Made by a program: the position numbers and the translations under genes
The notes under the pieces: model-generated
Databases searched by the model: none
What the model was told of the DNA's origin: nothing
The model's input: only the letters and a program-made list of their open reading frames with translations
Shown: piece after piece, positions 11,226 through 23,369 of the stretch
How the letters are laid out: each line of letters opens with the position of its first letter
How positions within the stretch are numbered: the first letter of the stretch is position 1
NCBI RefSeq assembly: GCF_029227915.1
Contig: NC_079875.1
Location: 10,783,001-10,847,000 of the forward strand
Reading direction: 5' to 3'
Source of the DNA: Hydractinia symbiolongicarpus
Taxonomy: Eukaryota; Cnidaria; Hydrozoa; Anthoathecata; Hydractiniidae
DNA length: 64,000 nt

Positions 11226-14023
11226 AAAGAATGCTTTGGTACGTAGTTATTTCTTGAATAATAATAGGCCAAAATTAGGTGAAATAAGCAGCGTTCCTTA
11301 ACGATAATGCATTAATGAAAGACTGTCTTGTTCATGCAGATCATTTCGCAGTGAATATAAATCTACTTATAACACATCTTTCTAAAATATAGATAAAAAA
11401 CAAATATCTTTAATAAAGACTATCGATTTTCGTAATTGAAATAATAATTTTCTTTAATTCAAATTGATACTTGTATCATGGAGGGAGTCTTCAAAATGTG
11501 ATTCCAATGCAATAATATATTACCAAGTGTGACAGCTACGTAAACAAACTGGGTAATCACCTTATTTAAACTGAAATAAAGAAACAATCAAGTGCTATTA
11601 TTAGAGTCATCGCTAACAAACACCACAATCAAAGCTACAAATTTTTGGTTTCCTTGACAACGGATGTAAATGAGTAATTAAGAGTCATTTCTCGGGGATA
11701 GGTACATGTAAAGAATGTGAATAAAAATCCTACTACAGACGTTATGCATGTAATTATAACTTGGATGTCACGTTCTGAGAAAAGTGGGATAAATTTTGAC
11801 TCCTCATTTTCGATTAACTCAAACTACGTAGAGTAAAGAATTAGAAAGGTTGAATTGATTTCTCTTGCCTAGTTTAGGTTATTTTAACCATTCTTAGAAC
11901 AAATGTATAATGGTTTATAGTACTAAAACTATGAAAATAAAGTAACAAATTGCTATGTTACATGTCATACGACAAGAAAAATCCAGTCTTATAATAATAA
12001 CAAAAAAGCATAGCATTCTTACAAAACTCCTATTTAAAGCAAGTAAATAAGTGCATCATTAATAGTACGATACTATATTATTATATGGAAGACTATCAAT
12101 AAATGTGGATAGTTCCGTACCCACAGGAAATTTACATTGTAAGCAACAGTTCCAGGTCAACCATAGTCATCCCTATTTATTCCACAATTTTGGCACACAG
12201 GAATAAACATTCGAAATATATCCTTAAGAGCTCATTATTAATCTGTAAAACCCTTGCGATTCTGGAAGTGTAATGAACTTCTTTCGACATGGCTCTAGCC
12301 CAAATCTCGTCAAATCATGAATTCCTATGAAATCGATTGTGTGCGTTTGTACGTCTAATATCAAACCATTTATTACTCAATAGTTCCTACATGATTGAAT
12401 AAATATGATGATGGAAGTGGTATAATTGAGCAATAAATAATTCGATCAAAGACCTGCATGCCATGTTACTATTAATGCAATGTTGCTGACTAATGACAAC
12501 ATCAATTAACTTCCATTCGGCTGCTGATGCAGCAGTTTTTTGAGTAATCAAGGCTTTTTTTACTTATTAAACTCTGCAAATTTTCCAGTTCACGCGTGTA
12601 ATTGTGGACGTTCCCTAATTACGTACAGGTTGTGGGTGAAAAACCCGCAGTCGGCACAGGAAAAGTGTGCGTTTGTAAATAGTAATTGAATAGTAATTTA
12701 AAACACGTTTAAAATTAGCTTGTTTTTTCTTAGTTCAGGTCTTTATCAGATTTTTGAACAGTGTCACTGTTGTTGAATTTATTGTGTTGTGTTGTACATG
12801 GCTCGTCGTAACTTTGTGACAAAAAATTGTAAATATTAATAAATTGCAAGTAAAAAGTTTCCAGACTAAGAAGCCCTTCAATCTAGATATTTTATCACTA
12901 ATAATTTTGCGTAGACAACGTTCATGTAAACGATTGGTACGATTACATCCATACGGATGGACAATAGGAGAGCTAAGTAATAATAAAGTTATTAGAAGGA
13001 AGTCTTTTTACCTTGGAAAGATTTACAAAGATATTCACTGAAAAATATTAGCTTTCTACTGGCTTTAGAAAAAATGTTTCTAACAATTACGACAAGAAAG
13101 TTCTCATTAAATAATCATGTGATATAGATAAATCTGAGAGCAAAACTGTTTTAACTTTGTATAAGGTATTGTTTCAATTTGTTATAAACATACTCCGTCG
13201 GTTAATTAGGTTGATGTGACTATTACGTCTTCCTACTGTCATTTAATGCTACGGAAACCAGGCATATTGACCGACGAAACGATTACTTACAATAGGAAGA
13301 AGAACATAACTTTAAAAGTTGAAATTTGTTTCTTAATCTCAGATAAATTTTAAGTTATGGAGCGTAGAAAAACAGTCCTGTATAGTGCGTATTTACGCCT
13401 TTGAACAATACGGCGCGCCTTTAAAACAGGGTTTAAGAAATACAGCTTTTTTTCCTTTAGTACGATACCATATTCTTGTAATTACCTCTTTCTTTATCTT
13501 CGTCATGTCCATATTTAGTATGATTTTTTATGTCCTTTTCGATTTTTAAAAGACAGTCATTTGTACTGAAGGATTTATCATATATTTCATATTAATAATT
13601 GCACACGCAAGATAACGAGGAGTGATTAAACGCAAATAAATTTTGAAAAGGTTTTTTGAACGGTGCTTCAATCCTAGAGTTTATTTTAAGAGAACGCGCA
13701 TTAAAATTTGTTTCTGATTACAATGCCTGGAAATTTGCAATTTTCGTAATAAAGATAGGTCAACATTCTAACTTTTGCAGACACACAAAAATTGATAAGA
13801 ATAAAAAAAGTTTATAACATTTTGCCATGTTTATGATCTAGAAATTAGCCGTAATAACCGACCACGTTTAAAACTTGGGCACTACCAGGCATGAGCACTA
13901 TAATGGCAAGAAACACAATTTCCGCACTGAATAAATGAAGATATAATTTATTCACGTCAAATAAATAATACATAGCATTTATAAAAAATCATTTATTATA
14001 AACGCTATATGTAAATGATACTT
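11226..14023. other. Non-coding spacer between members 3 and 4
   Basis: This is the duplicate of 5654-8471. It carries a 20-bp deletion near 13275 relative to copy 1 and a few substitutions. I see no gene. The ORF at 12844-13041 depends on substitutions not shared by copy 1 and is not credible. Confidence 0.6.
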
Positions 14024-14759
14024 CTATTTTTTGGATATATATCCCAGCCGCTCTTTGATGACTGTAAGTCGCATTTTTATACCGTATAATACTCTTTTAG
14101 AGACTTGATCGTTGTAATACATTTCTTTTAGATATTGTGCTTCTTCTACACTCTTCACAAGTCCACAGTCAAGTCTTCTCTTGGTAATTTCCATTCTCAT
14201 TTGTAAGTATTTCATCAAATCCATAACTTTATTGATTTGTTGGTACACACCGGTTAACTTTAGGTCAGCAATGAAGCGATTTAAAACTGAAAGAAACGGT
14301 GAACAACTTACAGTCTTTTTTGGTTATGTTTGTATGACGATTTCCTTGCGATGAAAGGAAGTATTTGCTAATGCAATTTATTAGATAATAATACGTACTG
14401 TTAAAATTTAAGAAATCTGAAAAATAAGTGGAAAAAATATTTCACTTACATGGAATAATGTTATTGCAAACTTTTATGTTCTCATTGGCAAGTGCCAGCA
14501 CCGAAGTAATGTTTTCGTCATATGGCTTCATTGGGACCTCTGGAATGTTGGTGCAGTTAAGAGGCTGCATGGGAGCCATCGTCGTCGTCATATGGTGAGA
14601 CATACTTGTCACTAGCGAAAAGAATGAACATAAATATAAGTTGTATGGAATCATAGCAACCAATGTTAGACTATGTATGCAACTAAAATGGTATAAATGA
14701 TAATTACCTGAAACTATTGAAACAATAACACCAAAAATGTAGTACTCTATTCTGGCCAT
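14024..14759 (-). CDS. Small secreted helical protein, family member 4 (Y subgroup)
   Basis: The exons are 14708-14759, 14450-14611 and 14024-14286, giving 158 residues. It differs from member 2 by a single residue in exon 2 (MAPMQPL here, MAAMQPL there); the Pro form is the one found in most of the family. Intron 2 is 10 bp longer than in member 2. The stop-free 96-bp first intron is conserved between the two copies. All splice sites and the three cysteines are intact. Confidence 0.85.
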
Positions 14760-14901
14760 GTTTGTTTCTGAAAGTTGAGCTTGAGAATTAAACCAGAAAG
14801 AATGTTAAGAAGAATCTAAAAGAAATGAACTGTTCAATCGGCTGAATATCACCCAGAATTATTTCTTGTTTAAACATGTCAAAAATATTGTAGCTACCTA
14901 C

Positions 14902-14960
14902 CTGCTTGATTTGCTTTCAGAGGATTGTGACTTTCCAACTGTGAAATTTCTTGTTTTATG
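14902..14960 (-). promoter_or_regulatory. Promoter and 5'UTR exon of family member 4
   Basis: This is equivalent to 9340-9398. The TATA-like box reads CATAAAAC here (14953-14960), one base different from member 2, so promoter strength could differ between the two Y copies. Confidence 0.45.
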
Positions 14961-15402
14961 GCAAAAGATTGGTAAACGAGTTAAAAATTATCGAGACAAA
15001 AAAGAAACTAATTTGTCTAGTCATCTTTTCAGCAATCATTTTTTTATCGGAGAAACAGGAAAATCAATACTTGTTGTGGGATTTTCAATTCCGTTGCAAC
15101 GTAAATAGGATGAAGCAGTATCTGTGTGATGGTCTGCGAACTAATTATAATAACTCATTGACCTTGTCAGGATAACTTAATCTGATAAAAGAATTATGAC
15201 AAGATGAAATAAACCAATACGAAAAGAAAGAAAGAAAGAAAGACAACATTATCAAAATGTGTTATCGCTTAATATGTAGTGGCATGTAGTAAAGATACGA
15301 AAAATTTCTTGTGTGCTTTAAGGAAAAAGAGAAAATAATGCTGAATTAAAATTTAGATACATTTCGCAGAGCTATTTGGGAAAAATATTTAGTGCAATTT
15401 TG

Positions 15403-17397
15403 TTACTGAAATCTCCTAACATAATTCAGCGTTTAGAATAACTATTTGGTGATTGCATCGATGAAACATCTAGAAATTATTTCTACAATCCACGTTATAA
15501 TGACTCATAATGTTCGATTAAAATTTTTTTACGTCAGTCTCAAACACTTGGCTACAATTTCGGAACTTGTTTTAATGATAATTTCAAAAACAATAACTAA
15601 TGATAGTTTGAATTATTCTTCCAATTTTTTAAGAAGTTTCCGTACATTATTGATATTTTTTCACATGTCAATACCGCCATTTATAATTACAGAAGTTAAA
15701 ATCACTTCCTACTGTAATTTTTGGAAAGATAATTAAAAGTGAATTAAATTTAAGCCTGTATCCATGACAAATACATGTACATATCCGGGTGAGTATCTGC
15801 TGAAGTCATTCAATTATTACTGCACGCAATGTAATGTTTTTGGCCGGTGATTCAGCAATATAATCATGCTAAAAACATATTAATAACAGTGACTTAATTT
15901 AATTCACTTAGTGTACAGCGGACTTAAGACTTTAACTTATTTAGTCAGATCCCTTCAAAACTTTAAAATGCGTTGACGTCAGCATGTCCATTTCGCAAAC
16001 GTAGGCGGCTTTTTTGAGTCTAACGTAGCTATGTTATTTGGTAAAGCAGTTGTGTTAGAATGTGCCTGAAATGTGTCTGAAAATTTAGTACCTCTGCAGC
16101 CTACCGACACAAGAAAATTCATGAGCAGATTACTTTTTAAATTAGAAAAGGGGCCAAGAAAGCTATAACTTAGTTGTCTGTCACACAGGTAAGTTATTAG
16201 TTAGTAGATGACCGACTTACTAGTGGCTTAACACCACGGCATTACAAGTAGTACAGATGGGGAATTTTAACCTGCAACTTTAGTAAATGACTACAAGTGG
16301 GCTAGCACTACAGCATAAGAAGTCAGCGCGGTATTTCAATTTTACAATACCGTGCAATGTGCTAGCCGTACAACATCTTCACTCACTTCTCTATTATATT
16401 TGTGTAACAACGTATGCTTTTAGATACTGCTTACCTTTGACTACAATTGTAAATAACATGGAAATAAGTAGTATGTACATATTCAAGACGTATGCACTAA
16501 ACATTGGGCGTCGAAAATAATTTAAGGATGACGTCATCAATTTTTCGTAAAATTGATTACCATCTAGTTTAATTATGCTGAATCATATGGTCAATTAAGA
16601 TTGTCACAAAAAAAGACAGGAGCGGTTTTATTAAGATTGATGTACAATGTAAGCTCCTAAAAAGCACCAGAGCCGATGTTGCATCTGCGCCTTAAAGTCT
16701 GTTATTCGAAGTGAAAAGGACACGTGTTAGATTTTTCTGTTATCTAAATATACATTCAGCGTTTTTGCCTCTATTTAAAACAATTGATTATTTGTCATCT
16801 ATACTCATCTTTTGGTATATTTTGATTTAATAACTTTTGTTACGCTTTGTATTTGTTAGAAGTACTTGTATTTAAAAGTTGTATTTTCTATAGAAACCTT
16901 CATGGTACTAAACAAAGAATATGCTTATAATGTTTGCCGTTCTCTTTTAACTTTGTTAATTGTGGTCACTTGTATTTCTTCCTAGTTTCAGTTAATTGGA
17001 AAAGCAGATAAAAGAAATTTAAGGTCTACAGCGCATCATTAACTATTACATAATGTTATATAACAACAACCTCTTAAGAGTAATACAAGAGAAAGCTAGT
17101 TCCTGTACCCGTGATTTTTATCAGAATAATGAAGCAATTAAAAAAAACTGTTTAAATAGCTCCACCTATCATCTTTCGTTTCATATATACTTCCTTTATC
17201 AAAATCTTAAACTTTCTATATTTTATGACGGACAACAATTGTCCTACAATATTGGAAACAACTGCTTGTCTTTGCTGGTATAAGCTTAGAACTAACTAAG
17301 TCAATTAAGTAAAATAAGTTTTTTCTCAAGATATAAAATAATACAGTAAATCATAAAATCTTCAAAGAAATACTAAAATTAAAAAACTTTTTTAATT
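15403..17397. other. Unique spacer, no recognisable gene
   Basis: This stretch separates the tandem pair block from member 5. I see no matching copy elsewhere in the window. It contains scattered short ORFs (for example 15446-15736 and 16287-16520) without signal peptides, domains or splice context that I can support. CRE-like TGACGTCA sites occur near 15973 and 16528. Confidence 0.5.
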
Positions 17398-18072
17398 CTA
17401 ATAAATATTTTGTAAACGTTGCTTGATGTTTGTAAGTCGCATTTTTACACCGTATAGTACTCTCTTTGAAACTTGATCATTGTACAGCATGTGTTTCAAA
17501 CTTCTGGCTTCTTCAACACTCATCACAAGTCCACAGTCAAGTCTTCTGTTGATGATTTCGATTCTTATTTGTAAGTATTTCATCAAATCCATGGCTTGAT
17601 TGATTTGTTGGTACACACCAGTTAATTTTAAATTTGCGTTTAAACGGTTCAAAACTAAAATAAAAATTAAACTTGCATTCTAAATACATGTTTTTTTATA
17701 ACAGCACATAACCTTGAAAATGCAGAATAGTTACGTATAGTGTATACAAAAAATCCTTCTTTACTTACATGGAATAATGTTATTGCAAACGATGATATTA
17801 TCATTTGCAAGTGCCAACAGAACAGTAATGTCCCCATCATTGGGTTTCATTGGGACTTCTGGAATGTTAGTGCAGTTAAGAGGTTGCATTGGAGCCATTG
17901 TAGTTGTCATGTGATGAGACATGCTTGTAACTAATAATTAAAAGACGGAAAAAATGACTAAAATGATTACAAATAAATGTTATAGTCAAAATAAAAAGGA
18001 ATTTTATATCAACCATTTACCCGAAGCTGCTGCAAGCAAAGCAACGATTATACAGTTCCAAATTTTGGCCAT
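17398..18072 (-). CDS. Small secreted helical protein, family member 5 (X subgroup)
   Basis: The exons are 18021-18072, 17769-17930 and 17398-17654, giving 156 residues. The signal peptide is MAKIWNCIIVALLAAAS. The core reads PEVPMKPNDGDIT: the usual Asn of the second sequon is Asp, so this paralog loses an N-glycosylation site kept by the other nine. The helical domain is close to members 1 and 3 (QQINQAMDLMKYLQ, then INRRLDCGLVMS, ending RLQNIY). Intron lengths (90 and 114 bp) match the other X genes. The exon 1 donor is TCGG|GTAAAT. The gene is intact. Confidence 0.85.
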
Positions 18073-18262
18073 ATTTGCATAAAAATGTTCTGTGCAGATA
18101 ACCAACAAGAAATCGTACGGTGAATCTAAGAAAAGAAAGTATTGTTATTTACATTTGATAAGTTACATAAAAACAATATGTTTTCTATTGGTTTAATTAC
18201 TGTTGTATTACCTTCCTGATTTACTCTCAGTGAGTTGTGAATTGGCCATTGACTGATATACT

Positions 18263-18294
18263 CCTTTTATAGCGAACCATAGTTGAATGAGTCA
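18263..18294 (-). promoter_or_regulatory. Promoter of family member 5
   Basis: TATAAAAGG lies at 18263-18271 and TGAGTCA at 18288-18294 on the minus strand, with the same order and spacing as the other X promoters. Sequence further upstream (to about 18790) matches 29311-29884 next to member 6. Confidence 0.6.
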
Positions 18295-18539
18295 AAACCT
18301 ATTGACACAAGAAAATTACCCAGGAATTCTATTTTAAATGGTCATATCTTTTATCTCAAAAACAGGAAACTTGGTTTCGTTTCCACGTACTTTCCTTAAT
18401 CCACGAAAGAATGATAAAGCGTTATTTTTCTAAACTCCAAAGAAGTTTTAAAATTAGAAGATGACATTTTTTAGATGACTAAATTGAAACCTTGCTAAGA
18501 TTCCGTTGTTCTTATAATTTTAATTAAATTTCAAAAAGG

Positions 18540-18596
18540 AAAAGAAAAACGTTATTATGAAAAAACAAAAACAAACAAAACAAAACAAACAAGAAA
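18540..18596. repeat. A-rich simple repeat (AAAC/AAAAC)n
   Basis: An imperfect run of aaac and aaaac units lies in the spacer upstream of member 5. It has no coding content. Confidence 0.6.
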
Positions 18597-20533
18597 ATTT
18601 AAAACTTATGGAGCTAATGAAAGTACTTGTACCTTTTATACTAATAACAGGTCATAAGAACATGCTTTGGTTCATACGAGTTAGATGCCTCTAAATAGTG
18701 GAAAAATTTATGTTTTCATAAAATATTTGCTGAAAAAACTAATCTCTAAAAAGGTGGATACTTCAGAGGAGCTTAATCGGGAAACTTAAGTAGCGAAAGG
18801 AATGCAAAAACCTTTTTAATAACCTTGTGTATGCTGGCGTTAGCAGTATTTTACTTTTAACTCGGCGCATGCATTAGAATGTGAAAGCGTTAAGAATGAT
18901 AAATAGGTCTGATTAAGCCATAAGTTATAGAACATTCGAGAGCATCATGGTTTTGGAAGGTCAAGACTTAAGGATAACCTAGAATAGCAAGACTTAAAAG
19001 CAATTTTATAACTCCTTTACAAAATTTTGTCGACTGTTTCCCTACTGAACTTTCGAAAGAAATAATGTTTGCTGGAATAAATAGATAAATTTCAATGTGG
19101 ATCTTTCTAATTTGTGCATAAGTTAATATTTAAGGATTACTACCAAATAAATAAAAAATTTACATTTAGTTTAGAACGACTACCCTTTGAAAGCAGCCTA
19201 CTGATAAATTCTGCAAAAAGATGATCTAGTTGCCCTTTTTTCACCACTACTCAATGTTTTCGTATTTTTAAGCACCAAAGTTTATAAGGTGGAAGTATGT
19301 CATTTTCACAACACTCTAAAACCCTGCTAAATTTAATTTCTTAACTTTTAAACTTCCTCTTCTTTTGGATTTCTTTTACTTTTCTAACAAGTTGAAGTCT
19401 TTCGGAAAGTCATCTTTTAATAATCAGAGTGGCAGGAAATAACTTGTTTGTTTGGAAATTTGTCTGATTACGCTACGAAGACATGACAATGCATATTACA
19501 TAACGTAGCGACAAATTGCTATCAATAATACACGTGCTTAGCAATATGTCCCATGACATTAAAAGTAAAATTAAAAAGAACAGCTATAGAACTAAATCAC
19601 ACAACTTCTGGTTACGATAAGAATGTATGGACAAAGAGGAGTGGTATGCAAACCCTATTTAAGCAAGCATGTAACCTGTATACGTTGCTAAAAACCTGAT
19701 ATGAGGAGTGTGTATTAACATACTTATGTAAAGTTCCTTGCGCTGTTTTCTGTATATTTAAGATAAAATAACTTTTAGCCCAGATCGGTATATGGTAGTT
19801 TTGTGAAGGACCTATTTTAATTCAATTTAATGAATGGTTGACACTTTCTTATAACATATTTTTGACATATTTTTAGCAGGGAAGCAAAGGACAGTAGAAA
19901 AATATCTTAAAACATTTATGCGTATTGGTGAAACGGTTTTAAATTCTAATTTCTACTGGTGTAACAAATGGCTTTTAAAATGTAGTTCCAATGCATTAAG
20001 CAGGGGCGGATCTAGGATTTCTGATGTACCCCGTCATAAAATGTACTTATATTAGTGACACGCGAAGGCCCACCATGGTTGAGCCTTAGGGGCCAGAAAA
20101 TTTTTAAACATTGGAGGATCCTAGATTGTCTGAAAACAACATTCCCGCATCTAAATTGTAAATTATTTGGAAAATAAAAAGGCTATTTGTCATTCGTACA
20201 GCATAAAACGAAAATCGTTACCGTGTCATCTTTTCAACAATGTTGTTTGGTTGCTTCTCTTTCTTGCTGAGTTTCTATTGTTATATATGAAGCCCATGAA
20301 CTAAAGAAACAAGATTATCTCATATAATTTATAGATGTTAATAGGCCGTTTCGCTCAATGTCAGAGCTCATCAGCATGCCTAGGATAACAAAAAATGTCA
20401 TTCAGACATGGACAGCCAAATAAAAAAGAAGTAAAGAATTAAGATAACAAGATACAATGATGAGGAAAAAATAGAGAAAAATTTAGCTATCATTGGCATA
20501 TTTATATTTAAAAAAATACAGGATAACTTGACA

Positions 20534-20708
20534 ACTGCAACTATGTTCTACTATTTCTTGACAGTTGCCAATTAAATGATAATGAATATTGGAATGAAAT
20601 GGTTTGATATGAATAAAAATGAATGCAGGATAAAATGACAACTGAGTAACCCCATAGTCCCTGCAACTATGTTCTACTATTTCTTGACAGTTGTCAATTA
20701 AATGAAAA
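20534..20708. repeat. Direct repeat inside the hAT 3' region
   Basis: A block of about 47 bp beginning ctgcaactatgttctactat occurs at 20534 and again at 20661, a 127-bp offset, with one or two differences. It lies between the transposase stop and the terminal repeat. Subterminal direct repeats of this kind often serve as transposase binding sites, but that is only an inference here. Confidence 0.6.
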
Positions 20709-20888
20709 TGAATTATGGACTAAAAAAATGGAAATGGAACACGAAATATGTTAACAATCAAAGTGATAAAGTAGTATTAATATAAGTGTTTTAATAATTT
20801 TGATAAACATATTTTCTATTAAATTAATTTTTTAAGAATACCAATAGTATAATATAATACCAACCTTTGCAACAAATATACATAACAA

Positions 20889-23369
20889 TTAAAATTCAAG
20901 CCTACGATTTGAAAGAGCGTATTTATCAATAACTTTATCTTTGTCAGGGATAATTTCTTGATGGATATATAACAATGCTAACCCATTTAAACGATCATTG
21001 GTCATGGTACTCCGTGCGTATTCTTTTAACCTTCTTAATGCAGAGAAACTCCTTTCACTCTCACAGGAAGTAACAGGAAGAGTCCCAAGAATACGTAGGG
21101 CTATTTTTATATTTTCAAAACCAGGAAAAGAAACTGCTTTTAATGCCAATGATATGCTATCAGGGAGAGTATCAGTATGTTTTTCCCAATATTTTTCCCA
21201 GAGCGACAGTTCAGATTGAAGGGCATTAACACTAAGAAAATCAGACGTATAAAATGTAATAAAATCTTGAACTTCGTTTTTCCAGTCTTTACCCTGACCT
21301 TTAAAGAAAAATAAATGAGATGGAATTAATGCCAATCCTTTGTAAGCAGCAACTGTTTCAGGTTGAAAGCGCTTACTAATAGAAGTATTAAGAAAATCTA
21401 GAAGTGGTATTGTTACTGAACGTTTAAAATAATCAGATACAGAGTCAAAAGGAGTGTTTGACCTATGGATTTGTGTTTTGCAAATTCTTGGTGCTTTAAT
21501 GGTTACATCTAGCTCATTTGCAATAGCAACTGCCTCAGAAAATACATTATTATGAAATGCATCAACAGAATTTCTAGTATCAATTAACTTTTTTTTCAAT
21601 GCAGAAATTAAATTGATACCTTTAAGAATATCTATAGATTTAGATTGTATGTTTCGTGTGACAGGAAGAGTCACCAACAGAACTTTGGTAGTACACACTA
21701 AAGAAATTAAAAAATCAAATCTGGAAATTAAATTGACAAAACTTGAAGCCTTAGACTTTGTATCTCTGTTACACATACAATCAGAAAAGGACATATATTT
21801 AAGACATTTCACAATGGTTGTGTACAATTTCAAAAAGTCTTCTAGACCATCGATTCGTTCAACCCACCTTGTCCTACAAATATCTTTCAACTTAGATTTT
21901 GAGGTATCAGTCTTACACTCAACAACAAACTTTTGCAGAACGTTTTGTCTTGTTTCAGACAAATTGAAAAAGTATGACAATTCCTTCACTTTATCAAACA
22001 CTTCTGACACTAACAATATGTCTAGGGAATCACACACTGTTAAATTAAGTTTATGAGAGTGACAATGTGTATAAATGGCTTTTGAATTAAGTCTTAAAAT
22101 ATGACAAGATAGACCATTAATGTGACCAGAAACTGACCCAGCACCATCATCGCCCTGTCCTCTGCAATCCATTATGTCAAGCCCTAGATCTTCTTTTAAA
22201 CATTTCATAATTGTACTGAAGAGATCAGCACCAGATAATCCTTCAGAGCAGTGTAAAAATCGAATGAAGTCCTCTTTTATTTCACAAGTGCTATCAACAT
22301 ATCTTAAAATGAGAGCCATTTGCTCTTTAGTTGATGAGTCACATGCTTCATCTGCAATTATGGAATAAAACTTATTTACTTTAACCTCAGAAATGATTTC
22401 ATTAGTAATTTTTTGACCACAACATCCAATTAAGTCATTCTGCACTGTTTTAGAAATATAACTGGCATTTTTAGCACTGGACTCTAAATGATCTTTTAAT
22501 AGTTGATTGCCACTGCGAATTGAAAAGTTTAAAAACTTATGAAAATTTCCAACCCCGGCTTGATTAGCATAGCCTCCTGTCTCAGGGAGATATTTTCCAT
22601 CATCCCTATGTCCCCGCTAAGCTGAATTGGTATGACCACATAAAATGATGGTATCAACAATAGATTTCAAAACTTCTCTATTTTTGTTTATTTTCTGTTG
22701 TAGCTGACCATTGACTAAAACATTGATGGGCTGGGATTTAGATAACATCTGACTAATGAAATTATTAAAAACAGTGGAAGTAAATTCATGTAAACCATTC
22801 TTTGTGGAGTGATGTTGATTAAAAGATCTAGTTGCATCATTCCATTTTGTAAAAGGTTGTAAAAAATGGTTTTGAATTTTACCACATTTGTCAGGGAACT
22901 TTGATCCAAAAAGAACACAGGGTAAACAAAAAGCCCCATCATAAGCTGGTGAGTAGCGAAGCCAAGGGTAATCTTTCAACCACTTCGAACGGAACTGACG
23001 TTTTAAAGTTTTAGGGTAGGTATAATCTGCAGAAGGGGAAAAAGTCTGATTTATTAGATCGAAAATTTGTTTGTCTGTCATCCCTTTTTTAACACGAAGT
23101 CTGTAATATGCAACATCAGTTACATCAAAATTTTGTGGAAGGGAATCAACTATTTTTGATGTTATGACTGATTTATTATTGTTTGGAAAAAAATTAGGTT
23201 CATGGCTAGTACTATTTTGTAAAAGATTACTAAAAACATTAGATACAGAAGAAGTAGAAGGATTTGAAATGTTGCTTGAAGGTGTATTATTAGTACCTTT
23301 ATTATTGCTTGGGGATCCTGACTTGATGTAGGCAATTGCTGAGGAAGAGATACCTTTGGTAAAATAAGC
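20889..23369 (-). pseudogene. hAT transposase (TTF-type zinc finger, DUF4371, hAT dimerisation), broken by an in-frame stop
   Basis: One reading frame is open from 23369 to 20889 except for a single TAG at 22617-22619. Before it lies a Ser/Asn-rich linker, then a TTF-type zinc-finger region (WLRYSPAYDGAFCLPCVLFG). After it come RGHRDD, PETGG and the DUF4371 fold: IADE with its Asp, CRGQGDDGAGSVSG, and CHSHKLNL. The C-terminal hAT dimerisation block follows (CESERSFSALRRLKEYARS, then MTNDRLNGLALL). The domain order is that of ZMYM1-like transposases. The stop falls just before RGHRDD, where related proteins read through, so this copy would need suppression to make full-length transposase. No other break is seen. 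The first in-frame ATG is at 23081. The frame overlaps the OTU gene by about 200 bp in a different phase. Confidence 0.85.

Larger units (their letters stand above)
9836..15402. repeat. 5.57-kb tandem duplication, copy 2
   Basis: This is the second copy of the X+Y gene block, head to tail with copy 1. It ends near 15395-15402 (agtgcaatttt), after which unique sequence begins. A GAAA microsatellite is longer here (15222-15242) than at the equivalent site in copy 1 (about 9660-9677). Confidence 0.9.

Noticed and set aside
21613-22056. Plus-strand 147-residue ORF inside the hAT element
   Set aside because: It lies wholly antisense to the DUF4371 coding region and carries no recognisable motif.
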